In this document: in pieces, positions 1 through 11,801 of the stretch | How positions within the stretch are numbered: position 1 is the stretch's first letter | How the letters are laid out: each line of letters starts with the position of its first letter | Notes under the pieces: model-generated | Told to the model about the DNA's origin: nothing | Databases searched by the model: none | What the model saw: only the letters and a program-made list of their open reading frames with translations | Program-made: the position numbers and the translations under genes | Source: Chytriomyces cf. hyalinus JEL632 | Lineage: Eukaryota; Chytridiomycota; Chytridiomycetes; Chytridiales; Chytriomycetaceae | Direction of reading: 5' to 3' | Length of the DNA stretch: 64,000 bases | Assembly: GCA_025435555.1 (NCBI GenBank) | Contig: JAIWWG010000025.1 | Coordinates: forward strand, 310,001-374,000

Positions 1-1877
1 CAGCGCAGACAGTGTCCATGTTCAAGACTCCTTCGATACGCATGGTTTTGACACCATTCACAGCTTGCTTGATAATGTGTGAGTGACCACTGGTCGATGA
101 CATGGTTTGCCATCTGGGAACCTTTTCGCGCAGGAAAAAGTTAAGACGTGTGGAGCAGTCACGCTGGCCTTCGATCCATCGAGCAGGCACCCATTCGTTC
201 CATCGATTGGACACGGTTGCAAATTTCACATAATATTCACGCTCGATAAATGCATCCGATGGCGGTGTGTCTGGAGTTGAATTGGCTGCTTTTTGCTGGG
301 CGAAATCCCTAAAGGTAAGGATAGCTTCTACCTTGTGTCGCCATTTGAAGCAGTCGAAGCACGTCCAGTGGTGGGTATAGAATTCGGCGCTCCCCAAGGT
401 GTAGCGAGACTCAGGTCGGTGATCCATCGTTTTATAAGAAGAGGCCGGGTACATTTTGGTGAGGCAAGGAAGGTGGGCAGTGTATTTACAACGCTGGCAC
501 CGGAATAAAGGAGTCACATCTGAGCTGTTCAGCAAATGGGGCTGATTGTTTTCAGCATCTCCCAAACGCGTTTCTGTTTCCGTCACGATACGTTTCGACT
601 CATCGTGATATGCCAGTTTTGAGCAGATAAGGCACGATGGTAAAGCCGCGGAAAAGCAATCAGGACATTGGTAGTCTGAAACACCATAACCAATAATTGC
701 GGCGCGAGCTGCTGAGACGTCTCTTTCCTTTTTAGAAGGTTTTGTCCGACACAAAGCATGACATGTCGCGGCGCATGTGGAGCAAGGCAGGAGTTCACCT
801 ACTGACCCAATCAAGTCGTTGTCTTTTCCTTTCCTCCTCTTCTTTTCATCAGCCATACCTGCAGAGGTCAGTCAGAGTGAGAAAACCCAAAAAAGAGAAT
901 TTGAACTTCATTTACCGCATCGCAAGCAATACTGCTGATGACTCTTGTGTTTGGCAAGATTTGATTTTGAAAGCTGAGCCTCATCTTCGTCGTTCTCCTC
1001 GTCGCTTTTATCCTCATCCATTTCATCCGTATCACTTCGCCCAGAGTGAGAGGAATCGGAATTCCCGGCACTATCGCCATCTTCGCCATCATTGTTTTTG
1101 CCCTCATCGTCATCACTTTCTTGCTCGGTCATGTGGTCCTCTTTTCTGGAAACGTAGTTGCCGTCGTCGCTGACCGACTTTTCATCGTCGCTATCTTCCA
1201 CAACTCTTCTCTTTTTTCGAAACTGAGACGCTTGGGAAGATGCTCGGTCATTTCCCGAATTTGCTGCCTGTCTCACACTCAAACGCCTTTCTTTGTCTCG
1301 AAAAACTGAAGCAGATGCTGGGGAGAAATTTCGCGTTGATCGGGTGGATGTGCGCGCATTCGCAAGTGAGGCGCTGGTTGCAGCAGCGACGTCAAAGTTT
1401 TCGATCATTTCTAGCAGCGTTTCGTCGGTGATTGCATGCACAAACTCCTGTTGGGTGTTCAAGACGCAGAATCTGAGAACCGTACACGACACAAGTATTG
1501 ATGTCAGGATCAACACGCAATACCTTGGAATCCTCTCCGTCGGACCACAGAATGCTGTACATTATCTTGCCGCCTTTCTCGACACTCCGTCCGATAATGC
1601 GGACAGGCTTGACTTCTTTTCGTCTGCTTTCAAACTGGGCGAAAAGAGGTCCGCAGTTAACGGCGTCTTCCTCTTGTATCCAATCATCTTCATTGTCGCT
1701 GCCCTCCTGAATTCAAAGTATTTAAATAAGCATCAGCCGGACATGTCGCCAGTGTTCAAAGCTGCTCATCCAGCATGCGCTTACCCATCTCACGAGATAC
1801 TCTGTCCGACCATTTCCATCGCTTCTTTTGTCCAGAATTGCTTCTACGACAGCAAAGTCATCGGCATCGTCTTCCAT
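1..1877 (-). CDS. Chromodomain/PHD-finger chromatin protein, 5' part (CHD3/Mit1-like)
   Basis: The N-terminal part of a larger gene that runs off the left edge. The start is the ATG at 1877. The first exon encodes a chromodomain-like stretch (VVEAILDKRSDG...EYLVRW). A second chromo-like block (RIIGRSVEKGG...SILW) follows, then a Ser/Asp/Glu-rich acidic linker. A PHD finger opens with CLRCGMADE and continues through CSTCAATCHALC to YQCPDC; an intron at about 859-915 splits it after CLRCG. More Cys pairs (CLIC, CQRC, CFDC) and another chromo-like segment (EREYYVKF...WVPARW) follow towards position 1. Chromodomains plus PHD ahead of an SNF2 helicase is the CHD3/Mit1 layout, but the helicase lies outside the window, so the remodeller call is inference. 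Confidence 0.6.
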
Positions 1878-1923
1878 TTTTATAAAGTTCTGGGATAATG
1901 CCAAATCTTTAAAATCATTTTAT

Positions 1924-4130
1924 TTACCAGTGCCCCGCCCATCGCTTTTCTCTCAGCAGTTCATTGGCAAACCGCTCAAGCATCTCTTTCTCTTCTGCAT
2001 TCGCACCCAACGGCGGCATCTCACCGCGTCGATCCCAAACCGTTTCTCGGCTGACACACTCTGCAAGGCTGGGCACTGTTCGATCCATAACTGTGTGCAT
2101 TAATACGCGTCGATTGGTTGAAACGTACAATCGTTCTCCATCGTCGCTCCATAGCAGACCATTGATTTTACAGCTCACTGTGTTGAAGCTGTTGGTGTTA
2201 TCGAGAGGCGGAGGTGCCGTGTCCGTTGAGTTCAACCTTGTTGTGCCGCCGCCACGCAAATTCCTAGTTAAATCATCTGGGTGTGATCGATCCCGTGCCA
2301 ATGCGGTCAGGTCAGGATATGAGCCTCCACGTGGCTCGACTGGCACCTTGTAATCATGGCGCAAGATCTGGCGAGGGGGGTAAACGAAATAAGATGGATG
2401 CATTGGTTTTAAATTCGGATTCTGTTGGGTGGCTGGTGGCATAGATGAGGACATCAAATATTCGGACATGTCAACCACATGAACGTATCCCAATCGGTTT
2501 GAGAACGCCAGTAAGTGTGGGTTGCTTGGATGAAATGACACAGCGTACGTGGGCGCTGGAAAAGAAAATTGGACAGCAACATTAACAATGCTATCCAGTG
2601 ATCATTTTATCAAAATTCTTACTGGCAGCATCCAGCCGGCAAACAATCTCGCCACCTTTTAATGCATCGAATATGAACACCCAAGGATAAGTGTCTGTAG
2701 TGGCCGCAAAGAACCGTGAATCGCAACTCCAGGAGAGATACTGCATGGTCAAGTTGCTCGCGTTTCTGGCTTGAGCAGCAGTTCTTTCCCTCCTCGCTTC
2801 ATGAAAAGTAGACGACTGGCTTAGCGGCGCATTCGCCGGATCACTATCTGCGAATAAGAAGTCTGAAATGGTGTAAGTTTCCACCAAACAGAAGAAAAGA
2901 CATCGTACCCATTTCAATTTTTTGGAGGGATCCAAACACACGTTTTGGAAGAGTTGAATCATCTGAGTAATCCTGTCCCATCATGTCGTTGCCATCCTCT
3001 TCAGAAGCATATTTGACATTTGCAATCCAAGCTCCTCCGGAATCTCCGACGCAAGCGAGGTATTTCCCATCTGGTGAAAGACGCGCATCGTTCACAGGTG
3101 CATGGAACCCTCCTAATGTTTCAAAGCAACTTGTTGCGAGGGGATGGCATGGGGACATCGCAGGCAGAGGTCTTTCGTGCGCAGTCGTGTCTTGACTTTC
3201 ATGGATTGGTTCAGGCGTGTGCTTACTCATTATGTGGACTGTAATGAGTGTTGAGTGAGATAATCTCGGATGTAGTTTTTTTGCAAGGTTTGAAAGCCGC
3301 ACCATCCACAAATCCAGAATTTCGAGTCACGATAAGTGTGTACTCATACTCCATTTCTTCATCGTCAATCATGTCATCCTCAGTTTTACGCACTGCCCTT
3401 CGAGACAAATGAACAGAATTGAACATGTCGAAACGATATGCGGCCGTTACGTATAGAACTACGCGCGGTCTGCAAATTCATTAGAAAGGTTGGTGGAAGA
3501 GAGAAATGCAGGGACTCACAGGCCGTCCTCAACACAAAACCCAGCCAACAATCCATCATCGAATCCTATCGCAAGAAAGCCATAGGCCATATCCATACTC
3601 ACGACTTGCGTTGGCAATGACATGAGCGCTAGTGAAAGACAAAGCGTCAACAGAAAGCATATCCTTCTTGAGATTCAGCAAGCCTACCTTCCGCTCGAGG
3701 TGTCACGATATCATCTTCATTCCTTGCCAAATATCTCGTGAAAGGAAACACATCTGGGGCATCACAGGAACCAAACAACCCCAAATCGACTCTTTGGCTC
3801 GCGCTCCGATAATCACTCACACGATTTTCCCCACCGCGCAATAGATATTTACCCAACACAGTCATCGGTCTTTGCAAGTGGATAGTCATGGGAGTGCCTG
3901 AAATCACACCCTGCGGGAATACACGTGAGTTTGGCAATGGTTGCTGTGTCTCAGACAGTGGGAAAAATGAGACTGGCTCGCTGGGTCCAAGCACAAGATA
4001 GCGAGCGCATTGTTGATGGTAAGCATCGCTTGCGCTATGAGCCCACTGGTATGGATGACCTTTTTCAGTCACGATAAAGTGCAATGGCGGGGAGTGCAGC
4101 AGAATTGGAGAAATCCTGTGACCATGCGAA
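1924..4130 (-). CDS. WD40 protein with DUF2415-type motif
   Basis: A multi-exon gene. The most telling stretch is near the C-terminus, SFHPSNPHLLAFSNRLGYV, which matches the short DUF2415 motif of fungal WD40 proteins. Other WD40-like blades are LSPDGKYLACVGDSG, LSWSCDSRFFAATTD, INGLLWSDDGERLYVST and MDMAYGFLAIGFDDG. Introns can be placed at about 2556-2620, 2866-2905 and 3485-3525. The protein ends with a charged helix (ANELLREKRWAGHW). The N-terminal exon (about 4130-3700) has no in-frame ATG after the nearest upstream stop, so the start is unresolved. Molecular function is not known from the sequence. It lies in the same direction as, and just downstream of, the next gene (stop at 4195). 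Confidence 0.65.
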
Positions 4131-4194
4131 ATTTTATGGAATTCGAGAGAGGTCCGTTAACATAGGCGATTAATACTTTTCCTATTTATCGCGC

Positions 4195-5197
4195 TTACGG
4201 ATCGTTTGGGTCCACATCATTTGACATGAAGTTTTCATCAAAACTGCTGCCGCCGCCGCTGTTTGAGTTGAAGTCGGACTGCTGCTGCTGAAACTTCGAA
4301 CTTGTGTGCCAATCTGGCAACCAATCCACCTTGAAGCACTGAGAAATCGCGCATTTCGCCATCAATTCGCACCCAAAATTTACTGCATCTTGGATCATGG
4401 GTGAAGTGGCCGAGTCCTGCCCCGCCAAATGAGACATGAGCGCGGCTTGTCGCGTCAACCAGACGGCATACAGTTCACGAGATAGATCTTTTAAAGAATC
4501 GACGCTCTTGGCCGCTGATATTTCCAAATGACTTGAAAAGGGTTCAGTAAGGCCGTACAACTCTGAATCGCGGGGTACTCGAAACGCGCCGTTTTTCATA
4601 ATTCGAAACGGATTTCCCTTCCAACCTGACATAAACATTGGGTGGTTCGGGAGACGGCCTCCGAACCAAAGAGAGTCCATTTCCACACCTTTCGCAATTT
4701 CCATCAAATCTGCTTCAACGAGCGTGTCGTATAAGTGATCCACTAAATTTGACGTTATAGCGAGACGCTGTGTTTTTCCACGCACGTCAATAGATGTGGA
4801 ATGTTGCAGAAGGGAAACAAAAAACCTTCTTGTCCACTCCAACAGTAAGATTTAAGCTGCTGCAAGCATCTTGGATAATCTTCGCAAACGACCTTAAGCA
4901 TGCCGAAAGACAGGTCGCACTGTTCGCTTCCATCGAGTTGAAGATTCCGCGGTAACGTAATTCTCGAGTTTCCACGTCTGAGAGTTCACCGTCATCGGAT
5001 TCGTCAAAATCAGATTCACTGCTTAATCCATCAAAGTAATGCGCTTCCTGGCAGTATCATGTTGTCAGAGCATGTTGCTGTCACAAGCCACAACACGTGA
5101 AAGAGTCGCAAGAAGAACCTCATCTCCCTCATCGCCAAGGCCCTCTCCGTCCATTTCAAAGCCTAGGTTAATGCCTTCATCGTCGTCGTCGTCGTCG

Positions 5198-5229
<32 letters not shown>

Positions 5230-5361
5230 ACTGCCATTTTCATCCTCCCACGAACTGTTGCCATCGTCGTCTTCAATCTCGTTTTCATCCAATTCGATGC
5301 GGCCATTTTGTTGCGAAGCTTGCCGTTCGACTTGCCGATGTATCTGAGCCCAACCAGACAT
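4195..5361 (-). CDS. Acidic hypothetical protein with aspartate run
   Basis: I do not recognise this protein. It starts MSGWAQIHRQVERQAS at 5361. Within the first 60 residues it runs into a string of about 17-20 aspartates encoded by a GAT/GAC microsatellite. An intron of about 47 bases (GTTGTG...GCCAG, near 5052-5098) joins LATLSR to EAHYFDGLSSESDFDE in phase 0. A second intron near 4785-4860 joins SSLNLT to RLAITSNLVDHLY. The C-terminal half (YDTLVEADLMEIAKGVE, LWFGGRLPNHPMFMSGW, LYAVWLTRQAALMS) looks like a folded alpha-helical domain, followed by a Q-, N- and S-rich tail. The gene downstream and the one upstream are on the same strand with gaps of about 60 bases. Confidence 0.5.
5178..5230. 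repeat. GTC/ATC microsatellite coding for an aspartate run
   Basis: Runs of GTC, then ATCGTC on the plus strand, read as GAC/GAT on the coding (minus) strand. They give a long aspartate run in the 4195-5361 protein. Confidence 0.9.
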
Positions 5362-5418
5362 AATTCACTCTAAGGCACTGAGGGTGTTTATTTCTTTTTT
5401 TTTTTGACAATAACCCGT

Positions 5419-7762
5419 TTATTTCTTCGGCTCTTTCCAAGAAAGGTATAAGTCATTCACAACTTCCGTATAGAAATCAAGGACATGCTCAATTCGCTGT
5501 CTTAGTCCCCAAATATCCTTTCGCCGTATAGAGTATCGATCCTTTCCTTCTTCTCCAGTCGTGAAAGGGTCATCGATTCGACTTACGTCGTAGAATTTGG
5601 ATGGATAAAAAGGCACGTCCGAGGGAGTTTCAGATCGCAGACTGATGCCATCCGAGTCTTCAAGGCGCCAGTTTTCCAATGGGCTTGCCGAAATGGGGTG
5701 AAGGAAACGTTGTTCGTCCAGAAAATTGTTCCAATTGGAAGTGAAATACGCCAGGGCTTCGCTGCGAGTCATTGCCACGTCTCCCGAACCAGCAGCCTCA
5801 CCTAAAATGATAACGCATTTAAATAACCGAGTGAAATCAACCATAATATACAGTCTGATACGTACCCTTTATCACTATTTGAACATCTCGAACTTGAGGT
5901 AGACTTGTCACAACGCGGTGCGGATACGCGGTAAACGTACGATTGATCCAGATAGATGTTTCTCCGTCAATCGCCTGTTTTGTGGGATCCACCTCCTCTT
6001 CAACGAATGGTTTCACCAGGTATTTTCCCTTAGTAAGCCATGATTTTCGATTGCGCGTGTTCGATGTTAAAGCCAAATGGGATTTTAGATCAGGTTTCCA
6101 AACAGGTAATTCAATCGCAGCATTGGCTTCATCCAATTCGGAGCCGAGCCAAGAGTCGCGATTCACAAGTTCAGGATCAAGAGCAAACTGAGCAGGCAAT
6201 CCTGGGGATGCTGAGTTTCGTTCGCTTTCTTGTTTGACGGATGCCGCGAAGTCCGGTATTGTCTTTAAGACACAGCAATCACGGATGTTGCGTTTCAGAA
6301 CATTGGTCAGAAGCCAGCAGCGACTTACCTCAATATTACGAAGAATGTTCAAATCGGTTTTAAAACTCGTGAGCAGGTCGATTGTCGGAGGTTGAACCAA
6401 ATTGAATGATTCTATCGAAAGATCTAACACCGTTGGCGATTGCTTTTCTATTTCTTGCAGTGTCGCTTTTGACCATTCCGTATTCTGATGACGCCCAAAT
6501 CAGCGCGCTTTCGACAGATCTTGTGAAAAGTCCATACCTCAGCCTGAAGAGCAGCAATAATGTCATGAAGAGACTCCTGCTTGAAACAGCTGTGATACAA
6601 AAGAATCGAATCAGAGAATACCCTCTCAACCCTTAATTGGTAAAGAGTAACCGATGGATAGCTTCAGAAACTTCGCCACCAAGTCGCCAGTTGCCCCAAT
6701 CTTCAACGGATGGGCTTGATGCTGCTCAAAACTTGGTCAGTACTTTTCACTTGTACTTTTTCTACAGAAACGAACCGCCGAACTCTTCAATCGCCATATC
6801 CAAGATACGCAAATCACTCGATTTTGATTCGCACAAACGCTTCACTAATGGAGAAATGCGATCCGAGGGCACTTTTGTTGTTGCGATCCCAGCCAATCTG
6901 AGAAAAACGCAATTTCAGTGATGAAAGAGTGGCGCTTGAGCTAAAAAAGAGATTTTACACAGCTTCCAATCCGTTTAATACAGTTCCAGTCAACGCCAAG
7001 TATTTTCCAAGGGCCATGTCCTTCGAATATGGGTCCAACAACAGATGTTTCATTGCGAACGCAGTTCCAGGAACTCCAAGCCCGAGAATACCGCAGGGTC
7101 CTTCACGAAAAGAAATACTCGAAGTTTCGGTTGCGATTCGAAAAGGCGCATGCAGGGATAATGACGCGCCCAGTCCGTCTAACCGTGATCATAAATTCTG
7201 GTAAATGTGTGATCATGCCATGTCGCAATTTTTTTCGAACGTACGCGTGGGACCATCCATGATGGACACAAACGGAGTATTGAGAGAGGCGATCTGATGG
7301 GCGAGAAGAGTCGCTTGCTCCAACGCCTGCTCCCAATCGGCCTCAAAAGGAACTGCCAAACTGATCACTACCAGCATGCCCATGTATGAAATATGTTATG
7401 AAATACCGTTCAGCCCGCCGCAAAAGACTGGAACATTCGATCGCTTGACTAACGTAATAACATGGACGTCTTTGTCTTTGTCCCATTCCTACGGGGATAA
7501 AACGTGAGTCTCTCATTCGCGCCATTGCGCATACGTCCACACCTTAGTGGACGTTGCTAATCAGGAAACTGTAAACGCATACCTCTACGTGTTTCGCCAC
7601 ACTCGCCATCATGTCCGCATCCATCTTCGGGTTGTTGAGCACAAGCACACGACCATGTGCATGCACTAATGGTGTCACAGGATGGAAATGCTGCGAGATG
7701 TCCATAAAGGGCGTGGTAATGCCGCTTCCAGTTGAGGTTGAGAGGCGTCGGAGCTTCAACAT
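5419..7762 (-). CDS. 3-hydroxyisobutyryl-CoA hydrolase-like protein, active site diverged (mS47-like?)
   Basis: A crotonase-fold protein. It starts MLKLRRLSTSTGSG, a plausible mitochondrial presequence. HIBCH landmarks follow in order: VLVLNNPKMDADMM, FCGGLN, VSIMDGPTHGLGASLSLH (across an intron), FRIATET, LGKYLALTGTVLNG, PSDRISPLVKRL, and the helical block CFKQESLHDIIAALQAE joined by an intron to NTEWSKATLQEIEKQSP. True hydrolases have P-E-T-x-I-G-L-F-P-D; here it reads R-E-G-P-C-G-I-L-G-L, so the Glu stays and the Asp is gone. A C-terminal extension of roughly 200 residues ends LYLSWKEPKK. In yeast the homologue (Ehd3) is also mitoribosomal protein mS47; the extension and altered site would suit such a role, but that is inference. 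Confidence 0.75.
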
Positions 7763-7816
7763 TTTTTACTTTTTATTAAACTGCAGAATATTCCGTGCAT
7801 AAATATTTACATCGTC
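7763..7816. promoter_or_regulatory. Very short bidirectional promoter, HIBCH-like gene / IFT70
   Basis: Only 54 bases separate the two divergent start codons. The spacer is AT-rich and contains GCATAAATATTTAC about 20 bases before the IFT70 ATG. Nearly the same word lies in the other very short divergent spacer at 19210-19280. That it acts as a promoter is inferred from position. Confidence 0.55.
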
Positions 7817-10417
7817 ATGGACACCGGCTTGAAACCTCAGAAGACAGGCATCCACTCCGCCTCCAACCACCCAACAAACCTGTATCAACTGCCGGAAGGA
7901 AAATACACCGCCACAATCTACGGCATGATTCGCGACACGCGTTTCCAGGATGTCATCAAGCTCCTCACAAACGAACTTCAATCGTTCCCGAAAAGCCGAG
8001 CAGCTTTAAGTCTGCTCGCGTACTGCTTTTACCAGGTGCAGGACTTTTCCAGCTCAGCAAACTGGTTTGTTTCAATAGTTGTGATTTTGTTTGCGAGGGA
8101 TTGTTTTGACGTTTTCGTTGCTCAGCTATGAACAGCTTGTGCGAAGCCACCCTGAAGTCGATGAATACCGTCTTTACTATGCACAATCGCTTTATAAATC
8201 TGGCCAGTATCAGCCATCGCAAAAGGCGTGCCAAACAATTGAGAACCCAGAATACGCGCACAAAGTGACAATTTCCAAATCTCTTCCTTATGCTTTCAGA
8301 CACCCCCATGAATACGTTTGCTATTACATTGCAGATCATTAAGCTTCAGGCGGCCATAAAGTATGAGCAAGATGATTTGCAAGGTTGTAAGCTCCTCATT
8401 GACCAGGGCGCTTCCGACGATGCGGACACAATGATCAACCAGGCGTGCTTACTTTACAAAGTGCGTTCCCTTATTGTTGGAATACGCACCCTTTTCTAAT
8501 GCTTGACATGCAATTCAGGAGGGTAAATTTGAAGAGGCGTGCCAGAAATACGCCGATACGCTGCGTGTCACCGGCTACCAAGCAGAGCTCTGTTACAACT
8601 TGGCCCTTTGCCATTATCAGCTTAAACAATACGTTCCCGCTTTGAAGAATATCGCCGATATCATTGAACGCGGGATCCGGGACCATCCAGAGCTGTCAGT
8701 AGGCATGGCCACGGAGGGAATCGAAGTGCGAAGTGTCGGGAACTCGCAGATTTTACACGAAACGTATCTCGTTGAAGCTTTTAATCTGAAAGCCGCCATT
8801 GAGTACCGACTCAAGAATTGTTCGTTGCTTGCATTTTCCCCCCTGTTTCGCGCCAATATTGATCCCTAACTTTCAAAATTTGAAAACCCAGTCGAGTCTG
8901 CCCGCGAAGCTTTGACTGACATGCCCCCTCGGCTCGAACAAGAACTCGACCCGGTCACACTGCACAACCAAGCGCTCACCCATATGGACCAAGACCCGAG
9001 CACTGGCTTTGAAAAACTCAATTTCTTACTCCAGCAACCGCCAACACCCCCAGAAGTGTTTGGAAACTTGCTTCTTCTGTACTGCAAGTACGGTTACTTG
9101 GATCAGGCTGCAGATTTAATGGCCGAGAATTCCGCAATGGGCGGTGTGAACACACTTACGCCGGTAGGGGGGAGGGGGAACTTCATTTGTTATTTGGGAC
9201 ACGATCAAGTAACTTAACCGCTTCCTTTTTATTTTCACAATTGGCAGTATCTTTTTGAATTTCTGGAGGCGAGCCTGTTGAGACAAGCATCGCCCGAAGA
9301 AGCATACCGCAAATTTGACGACCTTGCGAGCAAGCACGTTGATATACTCCGAAAGCTGACGAAGCAAGTACAGGAGGCGCGTCAAAATATGGACGAAGAA
9401 ACTGTGAAACGCGTCGTTAATGACTACGATGATGCAGTCGAGCGGTGATTGACGGTCCTATTTTAAAACAGAAAACCACACACTCACACAGAAACGCTCA
9501 CTTTTTGAAAGGTATATTCCAGTGCTGATGGCACAAGCTAAAATTTACTGGGACATGGAAAACTACGCCAACGTTGAGAAGGTGTTTCGCAAGTCGGTCG
9601 AATTCTGCAACGAGCATGACGTTTGGAAACTCAATGTTGCTCACGTGCTATTCATGCAAGAAAGTAAATACAAGGAGGCGGTCTCCTTTTACGAGCCCAT
9701 TGTCAAGAAGCATTACGAAAACGTAAAGACAAAGCAACCCCGAACCTTTTTCGCATTTTTTTTTGACAAGAACTAATGACAGCATTGCCAGATTCTCGAC
9801 ATCACAGCCATAGTGCTTGCAAATCTGTGCGTGGCGTATATTATGACATCGCAAAACGAAGACGCGGAAGAATTGATGCGCAAAATTGAAAAGGAAGAAG
9901 AACGTGTCGCGTATGAAGACCCGTCTAAGCGAACTTATCATTTATGCATTGTCAATCTCGTAATTGGAACATTGTACTGCGCAAAGGGCAATTATGAGTT
10001 TGGTATTTCGCGCATTATCAAGAGTCTGGAACCGTTCAACAAGAAGGTGAGACTAATTTTGCAAGCAGTTATACCGTACCAGACAGCTAAACTTCCGATC
10101 CATATCGAAAGTTGGGCACAGATACATGGTACTATGCCAAACGGTGTTTTGCGTCCTTGTTCGAGACACTGGCGAAACACATGATTGTCCTCAAAGACAG
10201 TGTATTTGCTGAGATTCTGGCGTTTTTCGACGCGTGCGAGTTGCACGGCCGCACGATTCCAATTGTAATTGATCCCTTGGGTGGAGCTGGTGCGGCTAAT
10301 TCAGCAGCGGGGAATAGTACAGGATACGGCGGTGGAGAGGTGATTGACAGCGCCAGAAACTCAGTTGCATTTGAGGCACGGTTGCTCAAGTCTCTGTTCT
10401 TGCGGCTGTACGAGTGA
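7817..10417 (+). CDS. IFT70: Intraflagellar transport protein IFT70 (TTC30, DYF-1)
   Basis: A TPR-repeat subunit of the IFT-B complex, which moves cargo along the axoneme; it marks a flagellated organism. It starts MDTGLKPQKTG at 7817. Hallmarks include YGMIRDTRFQDVIKLL, SRAALSLLAYCFYQVQDF, YEQLVRSHPEVDEYRLYYAQ, ACQTIENPEYAHKV, INQACLLYKEGKFEEAC, ELCYNLALCHYQLKQYVPAL, the long helix around LRKLTKQVQEARQNM, and near the end IIKSLEPFNKKLGTDTWYYAK. About six short introns interrupt it (for example near 8065-8123, 8325-8341, 8460-8517, 9163-9246, 9446-9511 and 9725-9792). It ends LLKSLFLRLYE at 10417. Length and order agree with TTC30 across its whole length. Confidence 0.93.
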
Positions 10418-10732
10418 GGGAAATCATTGAAGAATAGACGAAATGAAATAGAAGGATCCATGTGATTTCGATAGTATCGAATATGTGACCGATGGGCAAC
10501 TGCCGCCCTCTCGATAGGTGAAGGAGCGTCAAAACAAGATGCCGATGCTCCGCCGCAATCTGGCATATATGCCAAGGGCTCCTTCAAATCTGTCACTGTG
10601 TATTGCTCGATTAAGCGACGCAGGTGTCTATAGCCTGACAGCATGGCGAATCACGCGGTCGTTTTCGCGTCAGTGCTCATGCGATTTCTCTCACGTGAAG
10701 CTGTCACGAACGAGCAAAAATAGCATTTCGGA
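10418..10732. other. Intergenic, no gene seen
   Basis: This is the spacer between the IFT70 stop and the CYTH protein start. It has reading frames without recognisable content and no obvious repeat. Confidence 0.5.
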
Positions 10733-11681
10733 ATGGGGATTGAGATTGAAATCAAGAAGCGCATCTGCTCACGCCAAGTCTTTGACAACATTGACAAGGC
10801 CCTCCGGAGCAGCCCGCTCGTTGCATTCAAGCAGAAGCGGAGAATGCGGTACGTGGTCTCTCTCTCTCTTGTCCACAATGAGCGAACCAGCTGTTCTTGA
10901 CGCCGCACGACGCCCCCACACAGAGACGTGTTCCTCGACCAGAATAACAAGATCCACTCATGGCAGCCGCAGTTTGCTGTCTTCAGGCTGCGTGTGGCTG
11001 ATTGTATTGAACCAATGACTCAAGAGCAAAGGTTTATCGCAACTGTCAAATGCAAGGCAACACTCATTGACGGCGTCTCGCGTGCAGAAGAAGTGCGTTC
11101 TTTTACTTCTCTAATTGTTCTCCGTCATTCGTCTTCTGTCAAGTCCACAAGTCCCCTGACCTCAATCATTTTCAAACCACAGCACGAAGTCTTGTTCCAA
11201 GACCCAGTCGCTACATCCTTGCTCCAGAACCCCTCCCCACCCATCCACGCACTGGACAACGAATTTGTCGAAATGCAAGTGTTGAAACGCTTCCATCTCG
11301 ATCCGGCTGTCGGCTTCTCGATTTTCGGTGAATACACAACCATTCGGACATCGTTTGACATGGCGTGCTGGAAGGACGCGATTTTTCAACAACACGGCGT
11401 GTACGAAACCCCGATTCTGGAATTAGACGAGACTATATACTCGTTTGGCACTGCTTTTGAAATTGAGGTAAAAAACGCTTTTCGAAACCTTCATGGTTTT
11501 TCTGTGCCATATGGTTTTTGTTAACCCGCAAACATTCCAGTTGGAAACCGCGTTCCCAGCCACCGTCGAGTCCCTTCTCATGAACTTTTTGACTGAAAAC
11601 GCCTGCGCAGAGGGAGTCTCCAAATCAAAAAAGTCGAAATTCATCAATTTTCTCAATGGGAATATCGACTCCCACCTGTGA
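10733..11681 (+). CDS. CYTH-domain protein (triphosphate tunnel metalloenzyme, TTM3-like)
   Basis: The start ATG at 10733 opens MGIEIEIKKRI, the E-x-E-x-K strand that begins CYTH/TTM barrels. A GT-AG intron (about 10850-10921) joins QKRRMR to DVFLDQNNKIHSWQ. Next come FRLRVADC, TVKCKATLIDGVSRAEE, a second intron, and near the C-terminus ILELDETIYSFGTAFEIE, the paired Glu strands of the tunnel. The order matches plant-type TTM proteins that hydrolyse tripolyphosphate using metal bound by the ExExK glutamates. A third intron (about 11468-11540) precedes LETAFPATVESLLMNFL. The protein ends GNIDSHL. Substrate cannot be read from the sequence. Confidence 0.75.
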
Positions 11682-11801
11682 AAAAAAAAACACACACTTG
11701 CGCAAGGAGGTAAATTATAATCTTCAATAAATAGCAATAAAGCCTCAAGAATCTACATCAGTAAATTAAATGTGGAAAACGCATTGCGGGGAGAAAAGAT
11801 A

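Noticed and set aside
9116-9385. Antisense frames within IFT70
   Set aside because: Overlap a well-supported gene and have no independent evidence.
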